Shown here piece by piece: positions 1-8,695 of a stretch of 64,000 nt of DNA (position 1 is its first letter; every line of letters starts with the position of its first letter). This DNA is from P36-A1 sp049478495 (GTDB taxonomy: Bacteria; Bacillota_I; Bacilli_A; JAJDGJ01), in assembly GCF_049478495.1 (NCBI RefSeq), contig NZ_CP168083.1:1240001-1304000 (forward strand), written 5' to 3'. The notes under the pieces are model-generated. The model did not search any database. It saw only the letters and a program-made list of their open reading frames with translations, and had not been told where the DNA came from. The translations under genes and the position numbers were made by a program.

Positions 1-1
1 T

Positions 2-262
2 GCTTTAAGATTAGTTTGTAGAAATAATGATATTTTGGCTGATGAACCTTTTAATGGTTTAGATTTAATTGAAATTCAAAATTTACAATCTATCTTTCAT
101 AAATTAAAAAATAAACAAAGGAGTATAATAATTTCAAGCCATGATATTTTATCATTAGTATCAATATGTGATGTGATATTACACTTAAAAAATGGTAGAC
201 TTGAAATTATTGATAAAAAGGACACTGATGAAATCAATAAAATTCAGACTATCTTACAATAA
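2..262 (+). CDS. ABC transporter ATP-binding protein (C-terminal fragment, runs off the window)
   Basis: This is the last ~86 codons of an ABC ATPase whose beginning lies before base 1; the frame is open from base 2. It shows a Walker B region reading DILADEPFNGLD followed by an H-loop, ISSHD, the usual order at the end of a nucleotide-binding domain. The Walker B motif has LADEP rather than the common LLDEP. The stop overlaps the start of the next gene, a multi-spanning membrane protein, so the two probably form one ABC exporter with separate ATPase and permease chains. The substrate cannot be told from what is visible. Confidence 0.8.
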   Translation, partial: ALRLVCRNNDILADEPFNGLDLIEIQNLQSIFHKLKNKQRSIIISSHDILSLVSICDVILHLKNGRLEIIDKKDTDEINKIQTILQ

Positions 263-1364
263 TACAATACTTTATTTAAAACTAGTTCCTAGAATAAGCT
301 TATATGTATTCATAACATGTTCTATTATTATTTTGAGTGCTAGTTTTAACATATTTCCTAGTATTAGTATAAATGAACATATTCAACGAATAATACTTGG
401 GATCATTTTATTTGTCTTTTTGTCATTAGCAAACAGCGAGTTGCCTTCTGTTAAAATACCTGTATTACAATATCAATTAAAACTTATAAGTGAACGATGG
501 TTACGTATTTTTATAATTACAAAAATCTATTTTTATTCATTTGTATTTATACACTTGCAAAATAAAATGAATATATTCTGTGACTCATATATATCATATT
601 TTTTATTTTTAATACTTTTAATTATCTGCTTTTGTAGTATTACAATAAAAACATCTTTAGCTAAAAAAATTATGATTGTGTCATTTTCTACTTTGGTTCT
701 TTTTTATCCAAATATTTATCTCTTTTTATTTATTTATTTTCTAATATATAGTTTTACTAATTTTATAGATCTAGATTATCAACTACTTTTTAAATCATCA
801 TTATTGTATAATAGTGCATTTAGTACTGGAAAAGATGAATATATTCATTTATATAAGATTAATAATAAAAGAAAATACCTAAGTCTAAATTATGTTAAAA
901 ACATTAAATCATTACTAATCTTTAAAATGTTAGACATTCTTAGACTTAATCTATATTTTGGAATATTTTATTTATCTTTATATAGCTTGCTAAAAACCGT
1001 GAGTTCATTTCAAATTTTAGGTCAAGTAAACTTGTTTTTTCTATGCATTACATCAACTATAATACTTGAAAAACTAACAAAAGAAGATTGGATTATGCTT
1101 GAAAATAAAATATATCCATTAAAGTTAATGAAAACTATTATTAAGTTAAATTACTTTATTTATGTAATTAATATATTGATAATTTCTCTTGCTATTGCAT
1201 GCTTTGACTATAAATATTTTACTTTAATGTACTTATTTATTATTATAAGTACTTTAATATATTTTATTATACAAAACTTGTATTTAAGAAATAAAAAAAA
1301 TATAAAATACTTAAGCGATTTAATAATAATTGGGATAATCTTTTATATGTTTAGTTTTATATAA
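228..1364 (+). CDS. Polytopic membrane protein, probable ABC permease partner
   Basis: A very hydrophobic 378-aa protein with roughly ten predicted membrane spans, rich in Ile, Phe, Leu and Tyr and with no recognisable enzymatic motif. I chose ATG 228 because an AAAAGG ribosome site lies 6 bases upstream; an earlier in-frame ATG at 192 has none. The start overlaps the end of the ATPase gene by 35 bases, a translational-coupling arrangement typical of ABC-2-like exporters. Family assignment rests on context and hydrophobicity only, so the permease call is an inference. A strong hairpin terminator follows. Confidence 0.6.
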   Translation: MKSIKFRLSYNNTILYLKLVPRISLYVFITCSIIILSASFNIFPSISINEHIQRIILGIILFVFLSLANSELPSVKIPVLQYQLKLISERWLRIFIITKIYFYSFVFIHLQNKMNIFCDSYISYFLFLILLIICFCSITIKTSLAKKIMIVSFSTLVLFYPNIYLFLFIYFLIYSFTNFIDLDYQLLFKSSLLYNSAFSTGKDEYIHLYKINNKRKYLSLNYVKNIKSLLIFKMLDILRLNLYFGIFYLSLYSLLKTVSSFQILGQVNLFFLCITSTIILEKLTKEDWIMLENKIYPLKLMKTIIKLNYFIYVINILIISLAIACFDYKYFTLMYLFIIISTLIYFIIQNLYLRNKKNIKYLSDLIIIGIIFYMFSFI

Positions 1365-1400
1365 ATAAATAATTAACTATTTTAGCTTTAATACATTTTA

Positions 1401-1428
1401 AAAAGCCAGTGTTTAAACTGGCTTTTTA
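1401..1428. terminator. Bidirectional intrinsic terminator
   Basis: The stem AAAGCCAGT/ACTGGCTTT has a short loop and is flanked by A-rich and T-rich tracts. It can therefore serve both the rightward permease gene and the leftward Mga-like gene that converge here. Confidence 0.8.
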
Positions 1429-2928
1429 CTAGAATGTATTTACTATTTCATTTCTTAGGTGCACCCATTCTTCTGGTGTAGGTATATATGATAATCTAAT
1501 AATATTACAATCAAAGTGTTCTTCTTCTTTTTGTTCAAAGTTGGTAACTAATATATCAATGTTATTATCTTCAATATATTTTGCAGTTATAGGTTTAGAA
1601 AATGAAAACTCTGCTGATACTCCTGATAAAATATGAAGTTTAGATGCATCAACTAAAACTGATGAATACCCTACTTCTGCCTCATAAGAGAATAAAACAT
1701 TAATTGTTTCTTTTTTGTGAGTATTTAGAATTGGTATTGTAAGCATTGTTAAGGTAACTGCAATATCTTCAACTGAAACTATAAATGATAATTTTTCTAT
1801 ATTGCTATTAATAATTTCACTCCACATTCTATGTGTATCCTTATAATTAGTAATGATATGATGTTTTAATGGACTTGAAATTTTTTGAAAATTTAAAGAA
1901 GCATAACTTAACATTTTTGTATTAGATAAATATGCTGCTAGTGGAATACAATCTTTTATGGTAATGTTACTTAACTTAAATCTATTCTCCATGCTATCTT
2001 TTATCATCTCAATGTAACTATTAAAGTACTCTTGATCATCGTCTTCACGATATACTTTTATATTAAGTCCATCAAGTTCACTTGCATATTCAATACAATC
2101 TAAATTAACTAAGTAAGCCCAAACAGCTTCAGATTCAGAAACTACTGTATTTTCTAAATCAAACTCTACTTTTAGTTTTTCAACTGTATTATAGTATATC
2201 TCCTTAAATTGTTGATAAGACGTTTTAGCTATGATATTTCTTTTTAAATCTTTATTTGGAATAAATGTACATTTATTAAGTATTCTTACTCTTGATATTA
2301 CTGTCCATAAATATATCTTTGCATCATTTACATGTAAAGAAGCAAAACCATTTTCATTTAATATTGACATTGTTTGATTATAAGAACTATTATATATTTC
2401 ATCTATTTCTCTTGTTGAAAAATAATCCATAAAAGAACGATAAAAAGTAAATAAGAAACATCTAATATCTGATTCATTTCCTACAAATCTTACTTTATAT
2501 TTAGATATTGATATATTATATGGTTTTAACTGTGTCGATAAATGTGTTAACAATCGATAGATAACAGATTCTGATGTATATAACTGCTTTGATAATGCTG
2601 TTACTGTTAATTGTTCATTATGAAATAATTTATCAATTATCTTATATAATAAAGTACTTCTAGCAATTATTGCTATATAGTAATCTATTGATCTGTTACT
2701 TGGAAAATCTAGTTTATAACCTTTTCTAAAGTCGTTAACTATTTGAATATCATCTGGTAATTTTTCTTGTAGCTCATTTATTATTGTTGTTAAAGTACCT
2801 CGATGTATTTGTAAATCTTTAGAGATTTGTTTTGATGAAACAACCTCTCTATTTCCTAGACATTTTAATATTTGAATATGTCTTTTAATATTTTTATCTT
2901 TTTGTAGTAAAAAGAAGATATTATCCAT
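1429..2928 (-). CDS. Mga-like / PRD-type transcriptional regulator
   Basis: A 499-aa regulator. The first ~70 residues contain a winged-helix segment (SSKQISKDLQIHRGTLTTII), and a second HTH lies at about residues 100-140 (TALSKQLYTSESVIYRLLTH). A long helical middle follows, then a C-terminal part with an EIIB-like alternating pattern (INVLFSYEAEVGYSSVLV...ILVTNF). Two N-terminal HTHs plus a degenerate EIIB-like tail is the plan of the Mga/AtxA family of Gram-positive regulators, often controlled by PTS phosphorylation. I see no convincing PRD histidine pair, so phosphocontrol is uncertain. It stands alone, and the target genes are not evident. Confidence 0.6.
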   Translation of the reverse strand: MDNIFFLLQKDKNIKRHIQILKCLGNREVVSSKQISKDLQIHRGTLTTIINELQEKLPDDIQIVNDFRKGYKLDFPSNRSIDYYIAIIARSTLLYKIIDKLFHNEQLTVTALSKQLYTSESVIYRLLTHLSTQLKPYNISISKYKVRFVGNESDIRCFLFTFYRSFMDYFSTREIDEIYNSSYNQTMSILNENGFASLHVNDAKIYLWTVISRVRILNKCTFIPNKDLKRNIIAKTSYQQFKEIYYNTVEKLKVEFDLENTVVSESEAVWAYLVNLDCIEYASELDGLNIKVYREDDDQEYFNSYIEMIKDSMENRFKLSNITIKDCIPLAAYLSNTKMLSYASLNFQKISSPLKHHIITNYKDTHRMWSEIINSNIEKLSFIVSVEDIAVTLTMLTIPILNTHKKETINVLFSYEAEVGYSSVLVDASKLHILSGVSAEFSFSKPITAKYIEDNNIDILVTNFEQKEEEHFDCNIIRLSYIPTPEEWVHLRNEIVNTF

Positions 2929-3199
2929 ACTGTACCCTCCTTGTATGTGTTCTTAATATAATAAAATCAACTATAAGATTATCATAATATGTCTAATAAA
3001 AACAATATATCTTATTAAAATGTCACAAAAAAGCCCTTAAAATCGCTGTCTAATTTTCACATTCAATGTCAAAAAAAGAAACTATTAAGAGCTAACTTTA
3101 TATGTATTAATATATTTTAAATTAATATATATATTTAAATTGTAATATTATTATTCATTATCTTGAATATCTTATCTAAGATATATAACTAAGGATTTA

Positions 3200-4345
3200 C
3201 TATTTAAGTAAGTAGTTTCTTGCTAATTCTAAGTACCAAGCAACTCCTACTTTAAAACTCTCTTCATCAGGAGCAAACTTATCTGATGCAAGCGGTGATT
3301 TTATATTTACTTTACTATTAGCACCATAATAACCAAGTGAGCATTTTATTTTCTTAGCATAAAATGAAACTGCTTCTGAATAGATTGGAGTTAAGTTACT
3401 TTGAAATACTATATTATTATTAATGTTTTTACTTGATAACTCTAATAACTTAGTTGCCTCTTCATCTGCAACTAAAGGTGGTATTGAATATACTACTTTA
3501 TTTTTTGTTGTTACATTAAATCTTTTTTCACTGTAGTTTATTGAATCATTTATTATTTTATGAGCAAGTTGTTTAGAATATGTATCATTGTATCTTACAT
3601 TTAATGTTAATTCACAATAGTTAGCAACAATGTCATGGAATAATCCACCTTGTATTTTAGTAATTGTAGCAAGAACTAAACTGTATGGAGTTAATTTAGA
3701 AGAAATATTTGATCTTAAGTTATCGCTAAAGTTAACTGCTGCCATAATTGCATCTTGAGCATTATATATTGCTGAACTTGGTTGAGCTTGTCCAAACCAA
3801 TCTATTTCGATTATATCTGAACCTAATAGTTGTAAACCATAATTACAACCAACTATGTTCTTTCCTACTTCTGTTATACAAAACAAACTAAACAAGTAGT
3901 CTACATCTTTTAGTAAATTACTATTTGTTATGTATTTAGCATCCTTATATATATGAGAACTTGACTCAAAAATAAATGTTATGCACCCATCATATCTTTT
4001 TTGATTTTCACTTATTATTTTAATAGTACCTAAAAGTGTAGCTACTGAAATATCATGACCACTTGCATGAGATACATTGTTATTACTATTCATATCTTTA
4101 ATCGGTAATGCATCCATTTCAGCTCTAAATGCTATGTTCTTTTTATATCTTTTACTTCTATTAACATATGCGATTACTGAATAATCACTTACTAATTCAT
4201 ACTCAACTTTCATATCTTTTAGTTCTGATATGATCTTTTGCTGTGTATTTCTTTCTTGATTACTTAACTCAGGGTTTTCATTTAAATACTTTCTTATTTT
4301 TCTTACATAAGTAAATACTGAGTTTGCTTCATTGTATGAGTTCAT
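3200..4345 (-). CDS. M20-peptidase-like protein lacking metal ligands (probable pseudoenzyme)
   Basis: A 381-aa protein collinear with M20 amidohydrolases such as the one at 5073-6242, with N-terminal IRKYLNENPELSNQE, AFRAEMDALPI and a central dimerisation domain. The metal-binding motif, HACGHDTHAA in the neighbour, is here SHASGHDISVA: both the first ligand (Cys) and the DTH histidine are replaced. The catalytic HAEE stretch is replaced by FESSS. The reading frame is full length with no stops, so this is not an ordinary decayed pseudogene. It is transcribed divergently from a MarR gene across an 82-base region with an inverted repeat. A sensory, binding or scaffolding role is possible; no activity can be assigned. 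Confidence 0.7.
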   Translation of the reverse strand: MNSYNEANSVFTYVRKIRKYLNENPELSNQERNTQQKIISELKDMKVEYELVSDYSVIAYVNRSKRYKKNIAFRAEMDALPIKDMNSNNNVSHASGHDISVATLLGTIKIISENQKRYDGCITFIFESSSHIYKDAKYITNSNLLKDVDYLFSLFCITEVGKNIVGCNYGLQLLGSDIIEIDWFGQAQPSSAIYNAQDAIMAAVNFSDNLRSNISSKLTPYSLVLATITKIQGGLFHDIVANYCELTLNVRYNDTYSKQLAHKIINDSINYSEKRFNVTTKNKVVYSIPPLVADEEATKLLELSSKNINNNIVFQSNLTPIYSEAVSFYAKKIKCSLGYYGANSKVNIKSPLASDKFAPDEESFKVGVAWYLELARNYLLK

Positions 4346-4358
4346 ATTAGCTCCAATC

Positions 4359-4384
4359 TACAAGATACTTATTCTTGTATAAGT
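4359..4384. promoter_or_regulatory. Overlapping inverted repeats in the divergent promoter region, candidate MarR operator
   Basis: TACAAGA, 7 bases, TCTTGTA is a perfect 7+7 inverted repeat at 4359-4379. It is overlapped by ACTTAT, 6 bases, ATAAGT at 4367-4384. It lies between the minus-strand M20-like gene (start 4345) and the plus-strand MarR gene (start 4428), where autoregulating MarR proteins normally bind. Confidence 0.55.
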
Positions 4385-4427
4385 ACTATAATATCTATAT
4401 AATAACATAAAAAGGAGTTGTTTATAA

Positions 4428-4841
4428 ATGTATGATATATCTTTTGGCATTTTCTCTTTAAATAAGATTATTCAGGCTAAAATAGAGGATGATTTAAAAC
4501 AGTTTAATATATCTTTTTCTCAAGCTAAAATACTAGAGTATATTTTAGATAACGATCAATCTATTCAGGATGAAATTTCTTTTAGATTAAATATTAAAAA
4601 ATCAATGATATCACAATTAATTAAGAATTTGATAACTAAAGAATTAGTAATTATGCAAGAGTCTAAAAAAGATAAAAGGATTAAAATATTATTATTAACT
4701 ACTAAAGGTAAAGATATTACTCTTCAATTCAAAGAATATATTCAAAACTTTAATAAAAATATTTTAGAAAATGTAGGTATTTACAACCAAGTAAATCTAG
4801 AAATGATGTTAAATGAGATTATGTTTACAATAAAAAGATAG
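4428..4841 (+). CDS. MarR-family transcriptional regulator
   Basis: A 137-aa protein with the MarR winged-helix layout: an N-terminal dimerisation helix, recognition region ISFRLNIKKSMISQLIKNLITKELV, and a wing with the hallmark KKDKRIKILLLTTKGK. It is preceded by an AAAAAGGAG ribosome site. It probably represses itself and the divergent M20-like gene through the inverted repeats in between. The amidohydrolase/DUF5058 operon downstream is a further candidate target, though the same repeat is not seen there. A terminator-like hairpin separates it from that operon. Confidence 0.85.
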   Translation: MYDISFGIFSLNKIIQAKIEDDLKQFNISFSQAKILEYILDNDQSIQDEISFRLNIKKSMISQLIKNLITKELVIMQESKKDKRIKILLLTTKGKDITLQFKEYIQNFNKNILENVGIYNQVNLEMMLNEIMFTIKR

Positions 4842-4918
4842 TATAAATAGTTTAGGATAGTTTTATAATATTATTTTATTTGTTAATACTACCTAAATTT
4901 CTCATTTTATTCTATTTA

Positions 4919-4947
4919 GAATAGTTTAGTCATTAAACTATTCTTTT
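4919..4947 (+). terminator. Intrinsic terminator after marR
   Basis: GAATAGTTTA / TAAACTATTC stem with a 5-base loop, followed by TTTT, 77 bases after the MarR stop codon. Confidence 0.6.
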
Positions 4948-5072
4948 AACTTTCATTAAAACATAAAAAATATACTATAGTAAAGATGCTAATATATAGG
5001 CAAATGTTAGAGAACATAAGCTTAAATATTAGTATTTTTTGTTTATGTTTTAATTGAAAGGAGTAGTTTGTA

Positions 5073-6242
5073 ATGAATTATTTAGAATTAATTAATTTAG
5101 ATAATATTGTTAAATGGCGTAATCATATTCATCAAAATCCAGAGTTATCCTTTGAAGAGTATGAAACATCTCAATATATCTATGATGTATTAAAATCTTT
5201 TGAAGGTGGTTTAGTCTTAACTAGACCTACAAAGACTAGTGTTGTTGCAACATTAGATACTAAAAAGCCAGGAAAATGTATTGCATTAAGAGCAGATATT
5301 GATGCCTTACCTATGCAAGAGGAGGCCTTAGTTGAATACAAATCAAAAGTTGCTGGTAAAATGCATGCCTGCGGTCATGATACTCATGCTGCAATGTTAT
5401 TAGGAGCTATTGAAGCCATAATAAAAATACAGGATAAACTAACTGGTAAAATGGTGTTTATATTTCAACATGCCGAAGAATTATTACCAGGTGGTGCTAG
5501 AGAATTAGTTGAAGCTGGTGTTGTTAAAAATGTAGATGAAATTTTTGGTCTTCACATTGCTGGAAGTTTAGCTTCAGGTATGGTTGCTTCTAGACTAAAT
5601 GCTTTAACTGCTTCAACCGATACTTTTGAAATTACTTTAAGTGGTAAAGGATCTCATGGTTCAACTCCTGAATTATCCATTGATTTAATTGTAGTTGGTT
5701 CTGAAATTGTTAGTGCTTTACAAACAATTGTCTCAAGAACTATTAGTACTATTAATCAAACTGTTGTAACTGTTGGACAGTTTAATATTGGTAGTGCCCC
5801 AAATATTATTGCTCAAAATGGTTTTTTAAGTGGTACTGTAAGAACTACAAATAAAGAAGTTAGAATTAAGGTTAAAGAAAGAATTGAAACTATTGTTAAC
5901 AATATTGCTGCTATGTATGATGCTAAAGTATCTATTAATTATATAGCTGGTTACAGTAGTGTAATTAATGAAAAGAATTGTTATGAAGCTGCTGTTAACT
6001 CAGCTAAAAAAGTTATTGGGCAAGATAACTATATTGAATTGCCGTTTCCACAAATGGGTGGAGAGGATTTCTCTGCTTATACTGACATAGTACCTGGTTG
6101 CTTTTTAATGGTTGGTGGTGGCAGTGGTGAAGGTTATGATTATTTTAATCACCATCCAATGTTTAGAGTAGCTAAAGAATCATTATTAGTTGGAGCTAAA
6201 ATCCATATGCAAATCATATTAGACAATTTAGAAGATAGATAA
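5073..6242 (+). CDS. M20-family amidohydrolase / metallopeptidase
   Basis: A 389-aa di-metal hydrolase of the M20D group (hippurate/N-acyl-amino-acid amidohydrolases). It has all expected motifs: HQNPELSFEEYETS, LRADIDALPM, metal motif HACGHDTHAAMLLGA near residue 105, HAEELLPGGA near 135, the Gly/Ser-rich dimerisation lid (GKGSHGSTPE) and C-terminal MGGEDFSAY. It is preceded by an excellent GAAAGGAG site. It is the first gene of a three-gene operon with two membrane proteins, suggesting cytoplasmic cleavage of an imported N-acylated amino acid or small peptide. The substrate cannot be read from the sequence. It contrasts with the motif-less paralogue at 3200-4345. Confidence 0.9.
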   Translation: MNYLELINLDNIVKWRNHIHQNPELSFEEYETSQYIYDVLKSFEGGLVLTRPTKTSVVATLDTKKPGKCIALRADIDALPMQEEALVEYKSKVAGKMHACGHDTHAAMLLGAIEAIIKIQDKLTGKMVFIFQHAEELLPGGARELVEAGVVKNVDEIFGLHIAGSLASGMVASRLNALTASTDTFEITLSGKGSHGSTPELSIDLIVVGSEIVSALQTIVSRTISTINQTVVTVGQFNIGSAPNIIAQNGFLSGTVRTTNKEVRIKVKERIETIVNNIAAMYDAKVSINYIAGYSSVINEKNCYEAAVNSAKKVIGQDNYIELPFPQMGGEDFSAYTDIVPGCFLMVGGGSGEGYDYFNHHPMFRVAKESLLVGAKIHMQIILDNLEDR

Positions 6243-6255
6243 GGAGAATTTTGTT

Positions 6256-7020
6256 ATGAAATATGAAAATTATTTAGATTTTGCAAATAGTTGGGGATTG
6301 TTTATTATATGTGCAATTGTTATCCTATTTGTAATCTTACAATCGATACTGTTTTATAAAAAAGCTTATTCAAGAGGATTAGAAATAGGTATTGATAAAA
6401 ATGACTTAAAAAGAATTACAAAAAGTTCTGGTATATTTGCAATTGTTCCTGCACTACCTATTCTTATATTCTTATTAATGCTATCACCTGGTTTAGGTAA
6501 ATTCTTTCCTTGGTTAAGACTTTCAGTAGTTGGATCAGGTATGTATGAAAACATGGTTGCTAATCAAGTTGCCTCAGCTCTTGGTGCACCAAACTTTGAT
6601 GGTTTAGATACAAATGGTTTTATTATCATGATGTTTACAATGACCATAGCAATTTGTTCAGGAATATTTAGTTCAGTTTTCTTCTTAAAGCCAATGTCTA
6701 AAAAGCTTACTAAGATGGAAAATGATACAAATAGCTTTGGACCACATTTAGTACCTGCAATGTTTGTAGGTTTGCTTGTAGCTTTAGGTGGACCATATTT
6801 CTTACCTAAAATTGCTGCAGCTACTGGTAAGTATGAAATTAATATTTTATCAGCAATTGTTGTTTTAATTAGCGCTGCAACTTTCTTAGCTCTAACATCA
6901 TTTGCTAAGAAAAAAGAAAGTAGAACTTTAAGTGAGTTTGCCTTTCCACTTGCAATTGTAGTTGGTATGATTGCAGCTATCATTTTATCTCAATTTGGAA
7001 TAGGAGTAGTGATTTTATAA
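6256..7020 (+). CDS. DUF5058-family membrane protein
   Basis: A 254-aa membrane protein with about six hydrophobic spans. It matches my recollection of the DUF5058 family in length, the AIVPALPILIFLLMLSPGLGKFFPWLRLSVVGS-type central region and the N-terminal FYKKAYSRGLEIG. It starts 13 bases after the amidohydrolase stop behind AAGGAGAA and shares one base with the next gene (TAATG). The fixed association with an M20 hydrolase and a second membrane protein suggests a two-subunit transporter for the hydrolase's substrate or product; this is inference from gene order, as the family has no established function that I know of. Confidence 0.7.
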   Translation: MKYENYLDFANSWGLFIICAIVILFVILQSILFYKKAYSRGLEIGIDKNDLKRITKSSGIFAIVPALPILIFLLMLSPGLGKFFPWLRLSVVGSGMYENMVANQVASALGAPNFDGLDTNGFIIMMFTMTIAICSGIFSSVFFLKPMSKKLTKMENDTNSFGPHLVPAMFVGLLVALGGPYFLPKIAAATGKYEINILSAIVVLISAATFLALTSFAKKKESRTLSEFAFPLAIVVGMIAAIILSQFGIGVVIL

Positions 7021-7706
7021 TGAAAAGTAGAGAAGAATACTTAGAATCAATTCATAAATTAGGTAGAGTTACAAATCTAATTGCCTTATTATTAATGATT
7101 GGTGTTCCGTTTGCATCAATGTTTATTACAAATGTTTATCCAGACTTTAAAGAGTTAATAACTATTTTAATTCCTGTAGCTGCTGTTTGGATTGTTGTAG
7201 GAATTGCTGAATTTATTGCATATGTACCAATGTTAGGACCATCAGGATCATATTTATCTTTTGTTACTGGTAATATTTCAAATATGAAATTACCAGCCTC
7301 AATATCAGCTCAAAATTCTTTAGGTGCTGCTAAAGGTAGTGAAGAATCTGAAGTAGCTTCAACTATAGCTATAGCATCAACTTCTATAGTTACAGTAATT
7401 ATTTTAATTATTGGGTTAATTGCCCTACCATTTTTAACACCATTTCTTGAAAATCCAATTTTAAAACCTGGTTTTGATAATATAATGCCTGGATTAATGG
7501 GTGCTTTAGCAGCACCATATATTATTGCTTCACCTAAGAAAACAATAATTCCTTTAATCTCATTATTAATTATCTACTATGTGATCTTTCCATTAGTTGG
7601 ACCAAATATTTCAGCATTAATTTCTGCTTTTCTAACAGTAATTATCATCGTTATATCAGTAAGTTCATCATATATTCTATGGAAAAGATCTTGTAAAAAG
7701 AAATAA
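7020..7706 (+). CDS. Membrane protein, partner of the DUF5058 protein
   Basis: A 228-aa protein with about six spans and a basic C-terminus. It has a conserved-looking GPSGSYLSFVTGNISNMKLPAS stretch near residue 75 and a LMGALAAPYI stretch near residue 160. It is translationally coupled to the upstream gene through a TAATG overlap, so near-stoichiometric synthesis is likely. I do not recognise a named family. The pair resembles two-component secondary carriers in which two similar-sized membrane chains assemble, but this is only suggested by size and coupling. Third and last gene of the amidohydrolase operon. Confidence 0.6.
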   Translation: MKSREEYLESIHKLGRVTNLIALLLMIGVPFASMFITNVYPDFKELITILIPVAAVWIVVGIAEFIAYVPMLGPSGSYLSFVTGNISNMKLPASISAQNSLGAAKGSEESEVASTIAIASTSIVTVIILIIGLIALPFLTPFLENPILKPGFDNIMPGLMGALAAPYIIASPKKTIIPLISLLIIYYVIFPLVGPNISALISAFLTVIIIVISVSSSYILWKRSCKKK

Positions 7707-7748
7707 TAATATAATTGTATAATCCATAATTTTATATTCCCTTTTAAG

Positions 7749-7803
7749 AACATCACTATTTTTAAGTTAACATCCATAGCTTAATATTAGTGGTGTTTTT
7801 TCC
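7749..7803 (+). terminator. Possible terminator of the amidohydrolase operon
   Basis: AACATCACT pairs with AGTGGTGTT across a 31-base loop and is followed by TTTTTT. The loop is long, so this is only a modest candidate. Confidence 0.35.
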
Positions 7804-7872
7804 ATTATATATGTATTAAAGTATTATAGATAGAGTATAATATAGTAAACACAAGCTAGAAAGGACTATATT

Positions 7873-8298
7873 ATGATAGAGAAAGCAACAGATAAAGATA
7901 TTAATCAAATCATGACTATTTGGTTAGATATTAATATTAAGACTCATTATTATATTAATAGTAATTATTGGTATGATAATTTTGATTATGTGAAAGCAGC
8001 AATTAATAATAGTGATATTTATCTTTATAAAGTTAAAAATGAAATAGTAGGTTTTATTGGCCTTACAAATAACTATATTGCAGGTATCTTCATTAAAGAA
8101 GACTATCAGAAAAAAGGAATTGGTCAACTACTAATCAACCATGTTAAAAATAATAATTCCACTTTAGAATTAACTGTCTACCAAAAAAATAAACAAGCTA
8201 TTTCTTTTTATTTTAATAATGATTTTTTAATTAAAGATAAGTCTTTAGATGAGATAAACAAAGAAATTGAATATACTATGATTTGGAATAAACAGTAA
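7873..8298 (+). CDS. GNAT-family N-acetyltransferase
   Basis: A 141-aa single-domain GNAT protein. Motif A reads IAGIFIKEDYQKKGIGQLLINHVK, with the QKKGIG acetyl-CoA pyrophosphate loop near residue 83. Motif B continues with LTVYQKNKQAISFYFNNDF. The N-terminus (IEKATDKDINQIMTIWLDIN) is typical of PhnO/RimI-like members. A TATAAT-type -10 box lies about 35 bases upstream, and GAAAGG precedes the start. The substrate is unknown. It appears to be its own transcription unit. Confidence 0.85.
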   Translation: MIEKATDKDINQIMTIWLDINIKTHYYINSNYWYDNFDYVKAAINNSDIYLYKVKNEIVGFIGLTNNYIAGIFIKEDYQKKGIGQLLINHVKNNNSTLELTVYQKNKQAISFYFNNDFLIKDKSLDEINKEIEYTMIWNKQ

Positions 8299-8412
8299 TA
8301 TTTTATCTTATTAATAAAATTTATCTTCCATTATAAATAAACATATTAATTGTGATTTTGTATTGTATAATTATAGATATATAATAGTATATTAAAGATT
8401 AGGGGGTAAAAT

Positions 8413-8574
8413 ATGATTATAATTGCAGCGATAATATCATTCTTTATTTTCATTGGATTTTTAGCATTAATGTTTTACATCTTAAGTAGATTAGTAGCAG
8501 GTTTTGCTATTATTTTATTACTTATAATAATTTTTATAATATATAAAACTAGTAAGAGAAATAAAAATCAATAG
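8413..8574 (+). CDS. 53-aa membrane peptide
   Basis: A short ORF starting at ATG 8413 behind AGGGGG. It encodes two near-continuous hydrophobic stretches (IIIAAIISFFIFIGFLALMF and VAGFAIILLLIIIFIIY) ending in a basic tail KTSKRNKNQ. The ribosome site, size and topology are those of a real small membrane protein. There is no recognisable family or partner; a promoter-like TATAAT sequence lies upstream. Confidence 0.55.
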   Translation: MIIIAAIISFFIFIGFLALMFYILSRLVAGFAIILLLIIIFIIYKTSKRNKNQ

Positions 8575-8646
8575 ATAATTTTCTAATAATTGCATTATCT
8601 ATTAATAAATGTATTCATTTTGTATTAGAATTGCAATTCAGTAATA

Positions 8647-8661
8647 AGACATGATATGTCT
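8647..8661. promoter_or_regulatory. Inverted repeat upstream of the cupin gene
   Basis: AGACAT-GAT-ATGTCT, a perfect 6+6 palindrome with a 3-base centre, 35 bases before the cupin start. It is well placed for an operator, but no regulator can be named. Confidence 0.4.
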
Positions 8662-8695
8662 ATGTTACAATTAAGTAAATAGGAGGATGAATAAT

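Noticed and set aside
6564..6983. Antisense ORFs within the DUF5058 and binding-protein genes (for example 46574-46891)
   Set aside because: They mirror well-supported genes in codon-biased AT-rich DNA and have no ribosome sites.
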